64,000 nucleotides of DNA from Centroberyx gerrardi. Taxonomy: Eukaryota > Chordata > Actinopteri > Beryciformes > Berycidae. This document shows positions 11,871 through 25,200 of the stretch, in pieces. Where the stretch lies: assembly GCF_048128805.1 (NCBI RefSeq), contig NC_136020.1, positions 12,775,239-12,839,238 on the forward strand, written 5' to 3'. The first letter of the stretch is position 1, and every line of letters begins with the position of its first letter. Under the pieces are notes generated by a model. That model was not told the DNA's origin. It searched no databases and saw only the letters and a list, made by a program, of their open reading frames with translations. Position numbers and translations under genes: made by a program.

Positions 11871-13000
11871 CTGTACTTCAGTCAAAGATTGTCAATGGTT
11901 GGAAAGACGAATCACTCAACCTACTCAGTGTAGGCTGGACTGTAAACATAAACAATGTGCTCTATGACAGGGTATCTATAAATGTAAAAAGGTGGTGTGT
12001 GGTAGATTACATTAAACAGCATAAGCAAAGCATATTTTGTGTGCAAAATGGCGTTACCATGGCGACCAATCTGGTACTGGTAGAGATCTGAAAATACAGT
12101 TATTTTGTCCAAAACTACTTTAGATGTCTTTAATAGAGGAGAGGTCCAACATGAGGCCATATCTCACAACCGTTCCTTTAACGCCAATGTTTTTTTTTTT
12201 TTCCTGTTGCACTTGGCGATGATGTTTGCGGCCCCCAGAAATGCAGTCGGAGTGAGACCTCTTGCTTCTTTTTCCTCTCTTGTAGTGTGGAGCTGCAGCA
12301 GCGCTTTAGATGTGGTGCATTTATTAAAGTATGGGTGGTTTGTTCAAATACAGTAAGGAGGATGCCAGTTTTCCCTCACTTTAGAGATGAAGAATCTGCT
12401 TGCAAAATGTATAATCCCTGAGACAATTCAACCCTTTTTAAATTATAGGGTGTTAAAACACAAAATTTTCCACTTAAAACGTAAAATCTGTAAAACAGAA
12501 TTCATTTTAAACATAGATCGTTCAAAGATATTTAAGCAGCTCTTCATCTCAAAGCTAGAAACCAGAGAAGCATAACTCTAGTCTAATCTTTGAAGTCATC
12601 AAGAGACAAAAATCCTGAAGGTGCTCCATCGCTCCATCGTTAGTAGAGGACCGACTTTATGGACACAGTAACAGTAACCAGGATGATTTTACAGGCATAT
12701 GGCACTTTGTACACTTTATCACATACCGATTTCAGCATCATTATTTTTACTTTGCAAGTACAATGTGTGCAAGAGGAAAATTCAGTCAGTTACACAATAG
12801 AGAATTGACACACTAGTTTCAGGACAAAATATAGTGCAGAAAAACTGTACAGTATGACAGCAGACCTAAACACAATAGAAGTATACATTCAAAGCCAAAG
12901 GATTGTGAGTGTTACAACAGCTTCCAACTGAGTGACTAAGCTCAGTTTTGACCAATCAAACCATAAAAAACCTCATGACAACTGACCTCATATTTAGCAT
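11871..13000. other. Intergenic between ube2n and mrpl42
   Basis: No exon is supported. A T-run occurs at about 12189. The rest is unremarkable AT-rich sequence. Confidence 0.5.
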
Positions 13001-13006
13001 TTTATT
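13001..13006 (-). terminator. mrpl42 polyadenylation signal
   Basis: TTTATT on plus is AATAAA on the minus strand, about 80 nt past the mrpl42 stop codon. Confidence 0.6.
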
Positions 13007-13083
13007 ATACAGCATTGTGACAATAACACAACCAAACATTGCATGCAGTTTTGTGACTCGGCCTCTGAGGAGATGACCTCCAG

Positions 13084-16000
13084 TTATCTGTCTTTTGGGG
13101 GATCCTTCTTTCTGCGTCTCATGTGGTACCTGTGAACAGCGAAACAGAAGACAACTCATTTTGAGCTTTATCCAGGGAAAGGTTTTTGATTAGTGCACAT
13201 TTTTCAGCACCACCCTAGCTACCACCAAGCTACAGGCCTTCTTAAGCACTCTCAAATGAATGTCTATTCTGTCCCTAGCAGTAACCACAGGCAAACATTT
13301 GCATTGAACTCATCACACATGAATACCACAACTGACCTACATTTTGTCAATGGCTTTGTTCATTTCAAAGTGCAACATAAATCACAAGCAATCCTGTGAT
13401 CAGCAGCACAAGCGGTGATAGATGGAACGATAGTAGATTACCTATTTTTTCCCCCACAGAAAAGCTAAGGTCTCCTCACCATAACATCTGTAGCACAGGA
13501 CGGATTCAAAACCACATTCCCTTACTTGACACTAGGGCTGCATGACTTCTCAGAAAATATTGTGATCACATTACTGACCTTTCCAAACTGTAAGAGGGTG
13601 CTTTTTTTTTCTTCCTCATAGAGAAGGTTTATTTAGACAGCTTCCTAAACAAGGTATCCCTGTGCTGTGCAGAATCCCTTGCTAACAAATCAAGTTGCAT
13701 GTTGTAGAAAAGCTTTCACTTCACTCAAACTGAGCAAATTCTAACATACCCTTGAATATTTGTTCAAGCTCTGAAAGTGTAATCATGTAGGGAAAGAAAG
13801 CTGTGTCCACATGTATTAAAATTAATCTTGTAATTCCAATACTCAGCAAAAAACACACTGCAACATATCGTGCAGCCCCCACTACAGATTATGTATGCGA
13901 GTTATCTACAGATTATGTAGGTACAGATTATGGTTACACTACTGATTATGTGTGACAGTATGACAGATTATCTCAGGGATGTGATAAGGAATACAAAAAG
14001 CAGGACAAAGACAGGAAAAAAACATCTCCAGATCATTTCTAATAGGAGATTACTGTTGAACGTGCAAAAACCTGAAATCATGGGGGGAAAAAACTCTGAG
14101 GAATTAGATTTCTGTATGTCGGTGCTGTGTTATTTGTGTACTTACTGTCCTACTGGATACCAGCGGTGTTTGGTGGTGAAGAACATCTTGCTCAGCTCCT
14201 CTATGGTCGGCCCCTGCTTGTCCCTCAGCACCTCCTTGCTGAGGTGAGCCTTCAGCACCTGGTCGTGAGTCTCGGCCACGTTGCTCAGCGGGTCTGGACG
14301 CTCTATGGGCTGCAAACATTTACTGCCATCAGCGAAGATCCCTCCATTTCCCCATTTTATAATTCCATTGTTTGACAGACATCAATTCTTAGATATTGAA
14401 GATTTATTGCGCACTGATTTACACCTGCAAATAAATTCAGATGCAGCATTTTGGAGTGGATGCACATCATAAGATTTTAACAATTCAGCCTTAAGCCTTC
14501 CAAGACAAATTCATTACAGGGTTAAAATCCCACATCACACTGTTTCTCAAGAGGCTTTCTCACAGCACACAGGTCTAAATTAATTAAAATGATTAATTAC
14601 TTCATTACATCAAGAAATCGTGTAGTGTGTATATTCTAAGATGTACAGACAACTGATGACCCTGATATTTATGAGACTAGAAAACACACTCCTACCTGGG
14701 TAAGCTCATAGGGAACGTCGACCGACGGATGGTAGCACACTATGGTTTTCCCATCTGAAGTCGCACCGATTTCTACGTTACTAAATTCAAGAGATTGTCA
14801 GGTTACTGTCTTGATCGCAGGAACACAATTTCTGACAAAGTACAATCAAAAACTCACTAATAATGATAATACAACCTTGTCACAACATTTGTTACACATA
14901 GTGGTGGCTACAGTCCAACTTTTTGATTTGGAAAAGTATAATACAATGTTTCCTCTGTATTAATTCAGCAGTGGTGCTACAGTAACTACAGTAAGAAAAA
15001 TATAGACGCAAGCAGCCATTAGCTGATTTGGTAATAATATAATGCTCAAACTGTAGTTAATTGTTTCTACATTATACACTGAATATACAAAATATGAGGT
15101 ACATCTTCCTGATTTTGAGTTGCAGTCCTTTTTGCACAATCCACATCTCAACTGTCTCAAAGCTTAAAATCCTTCTGTAACTCGTCTGCTTCTCTTTATC
15201 CACATCTCCTCCTTTGTGATTGGTATAGATTTAATAAGGGAAATCAGTAAGAGATAATCGCTTTTACTTGGATTCACCTCATCAGTGTACTTCATGAGAA
15301 GAGTTAGTGTCCCTAATATTTTGTACATTCAGTGTATTATTGACACACCTGGATGGTGTACCTAATGGGGGCTGCTTGTCAAAAAAAAAGGATTTATACC
15401 AGTGTTTACATGGGGCTTGGTGCCCAATCTAGACTAAATATAGGTGCATTTTTGATCTTCTTTGAAATGTTAATTCCACATGTAATTAACTGGCTGACAC
15501 ACCTGCCGGGGCCATCAAGTGAAGGACCAGAGACACTTGACTTTTGAAGAGCCGGCACCAAAGATGCTGCAACAGATAACCAATGAACAAACAGGTAAGA
15601 TATACCAATATCATACATATAACAAGATATATTAGCTAGATGAACACTTAAAGATCTTAGCTAAACTTCATGGATCAGATCTGAAAGCATAAATACACAT
15701 TAAGACATAATGCACGTTAGTCTTATGATCTCAAACCGTTCAGTCTGGATTTGAGAAAACAAACAGGGCTCTCACAAAAACACCTTGAGACCAGAAAGCA
15801 CCGCCAAGACTTCCACCATATGAAGTTATGAGACACTTTCTGGAGCTGCTCTGTTAAATAGAAATAATAGACCTCCTTCACTGATAGAGACACAGTTGTC
15901 CAATCAACAGGGATGATCATTCTGTAGCCTGAGGAAGGGAATGAGTAAGTGAGAGGGTTGCTGTGTTTGAATTGTGTTCAGTAAGCTATTCTCCACACAC

Positions 16001-16620
16001 TGTTTAGGGATATTTCCATGGAAAACCTTCACAGCCAACACTTTGTGGAACTGGAAACACAAATGCCTTTGTTCTGAGTTATAAAACTTTGGAGAGCACA
16101 CTTATCTATTTATAAGTTACAGAAACTTCTCAGAAATCCTCATATTCACTGTGATGTTGTTCACAATACAGAACTGTCTGCCCTAATATGAAATGAATCT
16201 TATTCGCGTGTAAACCCTCACAGAAGGTCCATAATTCAGTCTGACATTCGCAGTCAGTGCAGCAGCTCCACCAAGTGTCTCCATAACACCGCGGGTTGGA
16301 CTCTTGGTTGCTCATGTTCATAAACACTGGCCTGTCTTAGGTCATTTAAATTATTTATAATGAATGATGAATAATGAACTGTGGATTACGTTGGACTGCT
16401 AAATTAGGAGTTAAAGTAAAAAGCAAGGTTAGCTAGCTTTTCCTCCCACCACCGTTGCGTTTAGCTCGTCTACGTTCAAGTCACTGAAATAAGTGTTTCC
16501 TTCAACAAACACCTGATCAAATATATAACGGGAGAACTTACTTTGTGCGTGTCTCAGTTTTGTTGTGTTAGGAAATCGCGAAAGAAGGCATTTTAACCTG
16601 CACAAATGACCCGACGCCAT
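13084..16620 (-). CDS. mrpl42: Mitochondrial ribosomal protein L42 (mL42)
   Basis: A structural protein of the mitochondrial large ribosomal subunit, nuclear encoded and imported. Minus-strand exons are 16542-16620, 15503-15566, 14696-14780, 14146-14309 and 13084-13129, summing to 438 nt (145 residues, human 142). Recognisable segments are [54 protein letters not shown] and the C-terminal KKDPPKDR. The N-terminus ([20 protein letters not shown]) is basic and hydroxylated, as expected of a mitochondrial presequence. Exon 2 (64 nt) encodes a poorly conserved Ser/Pro/Gly-rich linker; it was chosen because it has both splice signals and is the only candidate seen that satisfies the 1-to-2 phase change. 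The other exons are secure. ube2n follows on the same strand. Confidence 0.93.
13533..13881. mobile_element. Possible hAT-like MITE remnant
   Basis: The left end reads TAGGGCTGCATGACTT and the right end is the inverse of TGGGGGCTGCACGATATG. The pairing is imperfect but resembles the GGGCTGCACGAT ends of fish hAT derivatives. No convincing target duplication was found. It lies in mrpl42 intron 4. Confidence 0.4.
13884..13975. repeat. Irregular ACAGATTATG repeats
   Basis: About five imperfect copies of ACAGATTATG or CTGATTATGTG are spaced 15-25 bp apart, immediately beside the right end of the preceding element. Low-copy and degenerate. Confidence 0.4.
16420..16445. promoter_or_regulatory. TTAGCTAGC motif in mrpl42 intron 1
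   Basis: GGTTAGCTAGCTTTT lies about 100 bp inside intron 1, in the same relative place as the GCTAGC clusters of ube2n and pwp1. Only one copy is present. Confidence 0.3.
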
Positions 16621-16894
16621 GCTCAATAATTATGTCCGACACTGTAATAGTTCCGTGTAAACATTCCGACTCAGTTTAGTTCCGCCGTACAAGAGACAAT
16701 CACAGAACTGCCATTATTTAATGAACAGTGCGCTACAAAATTGAAAATGTTGTCTCCAAACCGCTACTCAAAAGTATTACATTTTTTTGGTGAACAAAAT
16801 ATATATTTTTATTATATAGTATAATAACATGCGATTTGTATGTTTTGTCCAGGGATAATGTTACATGCATCCTATACAGTCTTACAATATAATT

Positions 16895-17255
16895 TAGGTT
16901 AAACTGTGGAATAGTCTCCCTGAAAACTTTAGATCTGCTGATTCGGTTGGTTTGTTTAAGAATGTTCTTACTTAAAACCCACTTTTACTCGCTAGCTTTT
17001 TATTTTGATTGGTCAGGTGTGTGTGGATGTATGTATACTCATGACTGTGTGTATGATGTGTGTGTGTGTGTCCCTGTGTATGTCTACAGTACTTATTTTA
17101 GTTTTCTTCTCATATGTGTTTTTATTGTTCTTGCATTTTTATTCTTGTCTTTTATAAGCAATTTCTGTAAGCACTTTGGTACAAAGTTGTTTTATTTAAA
17201 TAAACTACATATATATACTATTATACTATATAAATAAACTTGAACTTAAACTAGT
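16895..17255 (+). mobile_element. L2-type LINE 3' end fragment
   Basis: The 5' part translates as KLWNSLPENFRSADSVGLF then KNVLT, the C-terminal end of the L2/CR1-clade reverse transcriptase ORF. The 3' UTR carries a TG microsatellite, GCACTTTGGTACAAAG, and the tail TATATAAATAAACTTGAAC. It is 5'-truncated as is usual for LINEs. It ends about 260 bp before the intronless ssuh2-like gene and points the same way. Confidence 0.75.
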
Positions 17256-17518
17256 TTTACATTATGCCCAAAACTCAGCTTGGAATCATTCTTTTTAGTG
17301 CATGTACTTAATACTTTGACATGGCACATTCTGTATCCTTTGATTTCCATATTTATCTGACAAAACATACATAAAGAACAGTGAGATCCCAACTGTTGGA
17401 TTGTGGCATCATAATATTTAAGAATCAGAACCCAAAGTGCTGAATTTGGGCCCAAACTGGAGAGCTGCCAACATGAAGCCAAAGAGGAGGCTGTAGCACC
17501 AGCAGTCACCTCCACAAA

Positions 17519-18583
17519 ATGGCAGCTGAGCACCAAGGTTATCGATTTGACCTCCTACTGGATCCATCTCAGTACACCACAGTTCCTCCCCCGCCAGAGG
17601 AGGAGGAACAAAAGGGAAAGGCATCACTAACACCCCAGCCACAAGTTTTCAACGCCTTTTGTCTTCCTAATCTGACAGAACAGAGGATTCGTGCACTTCT
17701 CATGGCCTGGGTTCGAGCCAAACCGCTTCTTTCCCCTTGTGTGGTTCGGGGGATGACCATCACCTCTGTAACCTGCGAGGTCGCTTACTGCTACAAGCTA
17801 GAGACCTTCACAGAGAAAAGGTCGGTGTGCTTGAGGTTCGAACCCCACTCCAAACGAATTGTCCCTCTCCCGCAAACTTGGGAGGAGGAACCCAAAGAGG
17901 CGCGGCCGTGGAGGGTCACGGTCAGCCCAGACCAGATGTTCACCGACCAGGTTTTGAAACGCCGCATGGCTCACACAGACAGAATTACGCCATGTCCCTT
18001 CTGTTCGGGAGAGAAGAGGGTGGTATGCAAGTACTGCTGCGGCTCGGCTCGAAGGCCGTGCGAAGCGTGCAGCGGGCGCCGACCGTGGGCCAGGAGGATC
18101 TGCAGAGAGTGCAGGGGGGAGAGGCTGGTGCCCTGCGGCCCCTGCATGGCTCTGGGACACGCGTGCTGCGACATGTGCGTGGGCAAAGGCCTGCTGTGTT
18201 ACTTCGATGAACTCATGGTGGAGTACCACTGCCACGCTGACCACTACCTCTATGAGAAGACTGGGGGCATTCCAGGGACACTGGTGGCACACGCGGTCGG
18301 TGATGTCATCTACAGCGCCGGCGGCCTCCAGGTTCGGCCGATCACCGGCTTCCCCGCGGAGAAGGTCAACGCCGCTTCTCAGGATCTGGTGAAAGCATCC
18401 GTGACCGGCTGGCTCGACCGCAGGATCGTTCAGCAGAGACACCAGCTGAAAGCGGTGCCCGTCACCTGGGTCCGGTACCGCTGGAGGGACACGGCCGGGT
18501 CGGTCTGCATCTATGGAGCCGACCTCTCCGTCCACTGGACACACTACCCACGCTGCAGGGTGAGATGTTTCCCCTGCGGCTGA
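17519..18583 (+). CDS. Ssu-2 homolog-like protein, intronless
   Basis: A single uninterrupted 354-codon frame. Six CxxC knuckles about 11 residues apart (CPFC 159, CKYC 170, CEAC 181, CREC 195, CGPC 206, CDMC 217) form a DnaJ-like cysteine-rich zinc domain, the hallmark of the SSUH2 (Ssu-2 homolog) family. The C-terminus VCIYGADLSVHWTHYP with a final cysteine-rich end also fits that family. SSUH2 proteins are poorly understood; the human gene is linked to tooth development. The start has a good context (AAAATGG), and AATAAA follows the stop by 40 nt (18623). Codon use is GC-rich compared with its surroundings. Family members I know of are multi-exon, so this looks like a retained retrocopy; zebrafish has ssuh2-related sequences, so it may be an established teleost paralogue. 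I am sure of the family but not of a specific symbol. Confidence 0.85.
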   Translation: MAAEHQGYRFDLLLDPSQYTTVPPPPEEEEQKGKASLTPQPQVFNAFCLPNLTEQRIRALLMAWVRAKPLLSPCVVRGMTITSVTCEVAYCYKLETFTEKRSVCLRFEPHSKRIVPLPQTWEEEPKEARPWRVTVSPDQMFTDQVLKRRMAHTDRITPCPFCSGEKRVVCKYCCGSARRPCEACSGRRPWARRICRECRGERLVPCGPCMALGHACCDMCVGKGLLCYFDELMVEYHCHADHYLYEKTGGIPGTLVAHAVGDVIYSAGGLQVRPITGFPAEKVNAASQDLVKASVTGWLDRRIVQQRHQLKAVPVTWVRYRWRDTAGSVCIYGADLSVHWTHYPRCRVRCFPCG

Positions 18584-18622
18584 CGACGGACCGTGCTCTT
18601 ATGTGGGACATCACCACAAGGA

Positions 18623-18628
18623 AATAAA
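18623..18628 (+). terminator. Polyadenylation signal of ssuh2-like gene
   Basis: AATAAA 40 nt after the stop codon on the plus strand. Confidence 0.6.
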
Positions 18629-19244
18629 AGCTTTCGCCTGTTAAATACCACCATGTGTTGAAAAGTTCATTCATTTTGTCAAGTGATTCTATGAAGGTAT
18701 TTTTAATATTACATTTTACCGGGAAAGTCAGGTATCCAATGTTACAATGTAAATTGTCATAGTATCATGTATTTGTCATGTGAAAACGGTTTTCAGGTGA
18801 TAGTAACATGACTATGTACTGCAATATTTGTTAAATGTACAATGAAGGGCAAACTGAAAGGGATCTCAAAGAAATATAAACAATGATCTCTGTCTGACCT
18901 GGATCTTTGCATCCAAAATTTGCATTTTCAACATTTAAGATAAATTATACAGATAAATTCAGATATATCCACTTATATGACTAGAAGAAACCTGTTTACA
19001 GGCCTTTACTTTTGTTGACACGTCTTTGAGTATGCACCATCATTGATGCTAAATGATTTGTTGTGAGAGAAACGTTGGAAAAAATTCAAAAGTCTTTCAG
19101 GTCTTCTTGGCCCCTTCTTGGACACTTTGGCCACTCTTTCAAGTCCTCAAAAGATTACAATTCCATTTAACCCACTACCTTTGCCAGGAAATGAAGCATT
19201 GCACTATAAGGAACATGGAGCTATATGGAACAGCCTAACTGACG
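18629..19244. other. Intergenic, convergent ends
   Basis: AT-rich sequence between the 3' ends of the convergent ssuh2-like gene and pwp1. No exon or recognisable repeat was seen. Confidence 0.5.
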
Positions 19245-19250
19245 TTTATT
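19245..19250 (-). terminator. pwp1 polyadenylation signal
   Basis: TTTATT on plus is AATAAA on minus, 23 nt past the pwp1 stop. Confidence 0.55.
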
Positions 19251-19272
19251 GGCTGTTGTTGGATCCAGAGTG

Positions 19273-22200
19273 TCACTGGGAAACTTCCATATCTGCTGTG
19301 GCCGCACTGCTGGAAGCCTCTGATGCTGTATTCACCACCAAGCGCTCTCGACTGCCAAACACCTCAGCCACTAAAGGCAAACAGACACAAATAACATCAG
19401 AACACTGCAAACAATATTAAATTTACAATTAACATTATAAATGTCAGTCAATATATATTGCTTAATCACTAATCCAGAGGTACAGATAGAAAATAGTTTT
19501 GCCAGCTTATCATCAACAAATGTGACTGGAATAAACATGTTTTCGCAAATAGTTAAGTAACTTGCAAGGATGGAGAACAAGCTGAGCCACAAGCTGTTAA
19601 ACAGCATTTTGTGATTTCTGTGTGTTGTAAAGATAAAGGAAGATAGTTTAGTGTGAAATGTACCTGCGGCGACGTCACTTATGTCCCAAACCCGCAAGCC
19701 ATCCCTCTGTCCTCCAAAGGCGTAGACGAAGGGCAGATCAGGGCAGCATGAGGCACAGAACAGCACACCCTGTTTACAGATGAGGAATGACATCATTACA
19801 ACACCTCTTTATCGCCATGGAGATGACCTATCCCTATCAGAGGAGTTACATTACAAAAGAGACATGCACATGTGAAAAAGATGCATCTATACTTAGACAG
19901 CGTGAAAGTAAAGCAGTATTTAGCTTTTTATTTCCAAGCATTACTTACAAAATAGTTACTTTCTGGGGGAAGAAATCCTCTGTTTGTGAAATTGTGATTG
20001 ATGAGTTTGACATAGTAAAATGTTTCTCAAATGGCCCTTGTTCCTTCATTGACAGGCATGAAAGAATTAAAGTGAAGGACCTGCATATACATAAGTACTT
20101 ACCATCTTCATATCCCGTGAGTGCACCAGACTGGGTTTGTTGCCCAAAATGTCCCAGATCTTCACGTGTTTGTCTGCTGATGAGGTGACCAGGCAGCCTT
20201 TAATCTGGCTACTAAGGTCCAAACCTGCAGAAAAATAGATTAGTAGTGATTTTTCATAGTCCAGTCATTGTCATACCTTTAGTACATCAGGTCTATATAA
20301 AAACACATTAGGTATATCTAATACCAAGGAACCTATGACACTTGGGCGTGGAACCAACTTTTTTATTAACAGTCAACAGTAGCAAGCGCATTTAGAATTT
20401 CACCAGCAAGTTCATTTCTTAGCAGTGGAAATAGTTTAAAAGACACACAGCAGAAGGCCTAGTGCTAAAGCATTTGAGCTGTGGTTTTTATATTCTGCAC
20501 TGATGAAAGGAATGAAAATAGAAACATTTGGGAAAAAAACACTAAGCCTAAACATTTTTTTGGGGACTGTGGCCAATTTTCATCTTTAAACATCACATCC
20601 ATAATTTCCCCTACCTGACACCTCTTCATCGTGTGCCTTCAGTGTGAACACAGGTTTATCTGAGCGAGCGTCCAGACAGTAGACAAAACCGTCCTCTGTG
20701 CTAGCCTGAAACACAACCACAACCATACAGCTGGACTTAACCACTGAGCTTGTAAGAGAAGGAAATAGAAGAGGGGTAAAAGAGGCCAAGTGCACAGTGA
20801 CCATGGACAAAAGTTACGCCCCAACTGTATTTATTAATGCTCTTAAGAAACATTAAAGATATGAAAGTAATGGAACAAGTCTGAGGCCTTTCAGTGTAGT
20901 TGTACTTTAATCTTTGTATGGATAATTATTTGTGCTCTAACCAGTACCTAAGAAAAGAACTACAACCTACGGTATGGACAAAAGATAATATGCTACTGAC
21001 AGAACTGGAAGTGTCACTCCCAAGGACAAATGCGCTTGTTTATGTGTCTAAACCACAGTTATGTAATGCTGTTGTGCAAAGGCTCAAGTGATCTGGACAA
21101 CATCCGTGTTTGTAACAGCAAGCCTGGGAGTTGGCATGACAAACACAGAGAGCTTCTCAGACAATGTCACCACCTGAGATAAACATTGTTTTAGGGTTAG
21201 TTTACCAATTCTGTCATTCATTTGGGTGTGGGGTGAAGCTGAAGAAGAGTCAGCAGAAACATTAAGGCTTTGATAAACAGGCAACATTTTGATACAATGT
21301 AGATGGACACAGAGACGACTTTTCAGACTGGACTGACATCTACTGGTTAAAAGCACGCTATTGCAATTGCAATCTGCTATTGGCTGATCTTTTTAAGACC
21401 GACACCCCTTTTGCAACATACCCTTATTCTTTAAAGCCCATTGATTGTGTCCCATTTGGCAGTATGCAAAGTGCATGTGTCATTTGGCTGTAAACTGGGA
21501 GAAACTCATTGCTGGAGGCATCGTCATGGTTCTATAAGCACCGTTGTAACTGTCACTCAACGTCAAATAACTTGGATTCCAGTGTAATAACAACACTTGA
21601 AGAAACGATGCAATTTTAATGTTTCCACAGTTAGCATATGCCCTGCATGCCTCCAAAATGAGTAAAGAAATATGCGTGACACTGACTTTTGTTGCATATT
21701 CCTACCCAGTCTGAAGCCACCATCACCATTTCCTCAAAAGGTTGCCCATAAATCATCCTCTGTAAAGTGAAGAGGCGACGGCGACCACCTACCAGGAAGT
21801 TGCAGGGTGAAAAGTGGTTCCAGACCAGCCTCTCCACTTGACCGCTGAACCTCCAGGTACGGTAGCTGTTGTCTGGACTGCGGCAGTCATACAGGACAGC
21901 CGTCCTGCACGGGAGAAAAGCTCAGGCTGAAACTCATTCTGAATGGGAAACAGCTAAACAGTCAGCGGTAACGATGCATAAAATTGACACAGCTAGTGTT
22001 TTTTGCTTTTTACCTCATTTTATATTCAAAAGTAATGACATTATTGGATGAAACTTACTTGTCATATGATCCTGATATCAGTGTCTGAGCCTCAAAGGGG
22101 TGGAATGCTAACGTTTGAACCTGAAAGAGACCAGACTTTGTTTCCCAGAAGCCGAAGCCTGCAACAACTAAAGCTGTAACACCAAATACACAGTGTGAAT

Positions 22201-25200
22201 TACATTCAGCATAATCTTTTTTTTTTTTTTTTGAATACCTTATCGCTTTGCCTGCGCAGAGTCGTAGCTGGTTTGCACTGAGACAGATCCCACAAGATAA
22301 CTGTTTCGTCTGCTGATCCACTGGCCAGGACATTCCTGTTGAGAGAAGTTTGTTTTTAGAGCAAAAGACTTTAAATGTCCTCATGGAGGTAATTTCACTT
22401 GCACCAGAAACACATACACAAATACATAAACACATGTACAGTTTCAGCATATCAAAAACGCATAAAGGATAAGCATAAAAATCTGTATGACACCAATTCC
22501 ACAAGCATCAAACACATTTCAAGTGCAATGCAGCTCTGGCACAAAGGTCTAAAGTGCAATGATGTAATGAGTACATGATAAGAACAATTTAATTTATGCA
22601 CTTCAGTAATACTGTGCATGTAGAGTACATAACTGTTGTATTTTATTCCAGTACTAAATTAGATTACCCTCAGATCACTGACCTGACCACTCTGTTCCAG
22701 GATAAGTCCAGTACTGCATCTGTGTGTCCCTCTACAGGCTCTGCTGCTGCCTGGCATCAACAGGAACAAGGAGGAATGTGTTCAAGAAAGTGTAAAGGAG
22801 CAGGAAATAATGGGGAAACGTAGGAATCTCTACGAAAAATTATGTAAAAGATAAAGAACAAAAAGTAAGCAAAATCACCAAAAAATGTGTTCAGAAATCC
22901 AAAAATACAGGGAAAAAAAACAAAAAACAAAAACACATCCCTCAACAAGTCACCAAACTGGATTATAATCATATTATGCTTCAATTGCCTTTCAACTGAC
23001 TCAAGCCAAGACATGCCCTTAGTAGTAAATTATTATTATATTATTATATATGCAAAAATTAAATTTTAGGTCTTCTTTTTGAGTTCTTATACCAAATCAA
23101 GACTGAAATAACTGACAAAAATGCAACATAGTTAACCACTGACTTACAATTTCACCTTAAATTTTGACCTGATGGAAGTAAAAGTTAATACACCCGGCTC
23201 TCACTATAGAGATGCTAGCATAACATTATGAGACACCGACCAGGCTCGTACCTTTTTGCTCTTTTTCTTCTTCTTGGAGGCCTTCTTACTCCCCAGGGTG
23301 AAGACCGGCTCCAAGCAGTCCACCACATCCAAGTCCCAAACGTCTATCTGTGGAGTCATGTTGCCCACAGCAGCGTAGTTTACTGCAGAGAAGACACACA
23401 GAGAACATGAAGGTCAGGTCAGTACAGAGATTTGTGCATGTGAGATAGGAAAATAGCGGGGACAGAACGAGACTGGTGGGGTTCTGTCAGGATGGGACTG
23501 CTTGGGTTTGGGTCGGGGCTTAAGATCAAAAATAATGTTGAATAATACTGTTATTAGCAATTCTTTATTGTCAAATGAATCTCAGGCTTTATTTGGGTGT
23601 GGACTGATATTCATGTGCTTCTCAAGGCCAACTCGAGCTCTACGTACCTGGTCCTTCTGCAGGGTTGGGTTCAAAGTTCAGCCACTCCACACACAGCGGG
23701 TACGCTGGCAGCAGAATATCATGATGAACGTACAGAGAATCCTCCTCAGAGTTGTAAACTGTAAAAGTGACAAGTGATCCTTGAATATGAATTTAGGAAT
23801 TCCCCAAGATTATTTCTAATGCTAAATTTTGTAGTAAAAGTTTGGGGAAAGATGTTAGTGAGTAATGGCACCAGATATTTAAAATCACCTTAAAATCACA
23901 CATATGCATTTAGCTTATGTTCTTAGCCAAAATGACAGTATCCAGGCAGACAGATTGTGTGTCCATAGCATATTTACTCCATGTCATCTCATCACATCCC
24001 ATCCTAAGACATTTACCATGGATCTCCAAATTGCAGCAGTCCTTCTCTGCCCTGCCTGTGAGGATGAGATTGTCAGTGGTCTTGATTTGGAAATCGTCTC
24101 GCTCATACTGGTCCTGGAGGGAAGAACAAAGACAGCTGCGCAAGTCAGTTCAGTCCTTTCAACACAAGATATAACCTGTTTAAACATGTTTTAACCTGTT
24201 TTCTGTGAACACAACTCAATGTTGAGGGAGATGCAGGAGCCACCAACATCACCTGACACATGAGTCCAGACAGACCATTGAAATGAAAATCAAAAATCAG
24301 TGGGTTGGAGTATTAATGCCAGGCTTTAGGCTCTGACTCGCACTAGAGCCACCCATACTAAATGTGTAGTACATACATAATATATAGTACATGTGCATGT
24401 AAGGCGCTTTGGACAAATGTATCTGCCAAACGGCAGCAATATAGAGAGAGCACTCACTGTGTCTTTGATGGTGATGTAAGGATCCTCCTCGTTGGAGCAG
24501 AAAACAGTGAGTCCAGCCAGACTGTCACCAAGATTAGCCGTCACTGTACCAGAGGGAGACACACAGACAATACAGAGTCCATTTTTATTCTCTCCTCATG
24601 TCTGTGACCTCAGTTTAAAACAGACAGAAGTCTGTTTTAAAGTCTGAAATCTTTCAAATATGCATTGCTCTTTGTAAAGCATTCAAATGCTGAGGGGAAA
24701 AAGATGATAAAGCACAATGAACATAAAGAAGCTACTGTTTGTACAGGCCAGAGAAAAAACAAGGAACAAATAAATGCAGCAGCCTCACCTGAATCCTCTT
24801 CATCGTATCTATCCAGGCCGTACTCCGCCAGCTCGTCGTCTTCCTCCCTCCCTTCTTCATTCTCATCCCGTGGGACTCCAGCAGCCTCCGCCTCCGTCGT
24901 GACATCACTCAACTTCTGCTCTCCGCCGATGCCCTCGTCATCGTCCTCTTCATCCTTGCCTGCTTGTTCCCTGATAGTGGAGGAGAAAACACATCACTTC
25001 AGCTCCAGCTGTGGATGAAGGGTATTCAGGGAGGAACGATTACAAGAACAATAGGGGTCGGGCAGAGGGGGGGGGGGGGGGGACTGATGAGAGGTAGACA
25101 CTGGCCCAGCTCTCATTAACTGGGAAACTTTTGAGTGCTGACATTGCAAGATAATGATACTATCGACAGATGAAAAGTAGACACTCCATAATGTGTAAGT

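Noticed and set aside
15540-15594. Donor-like AACAG then GTAAGA on the plus strand
   Set aside because: No matching plus-strand frame; the same interval reads as mrpl42 exon 2 on the minus strand.
16130-16327. Cysteine-rich minus-strand frame in mrpl42 intron 1
   Set aside because: Phase and splice sites do not fit mrpl42 and no family is recognised.
17798-18544. 248-residue minus-strand frame opposite the ssuh2-like gene
   Set aside because: A GC-rich shadow of the plus-strand gene, which alone has the family signature.
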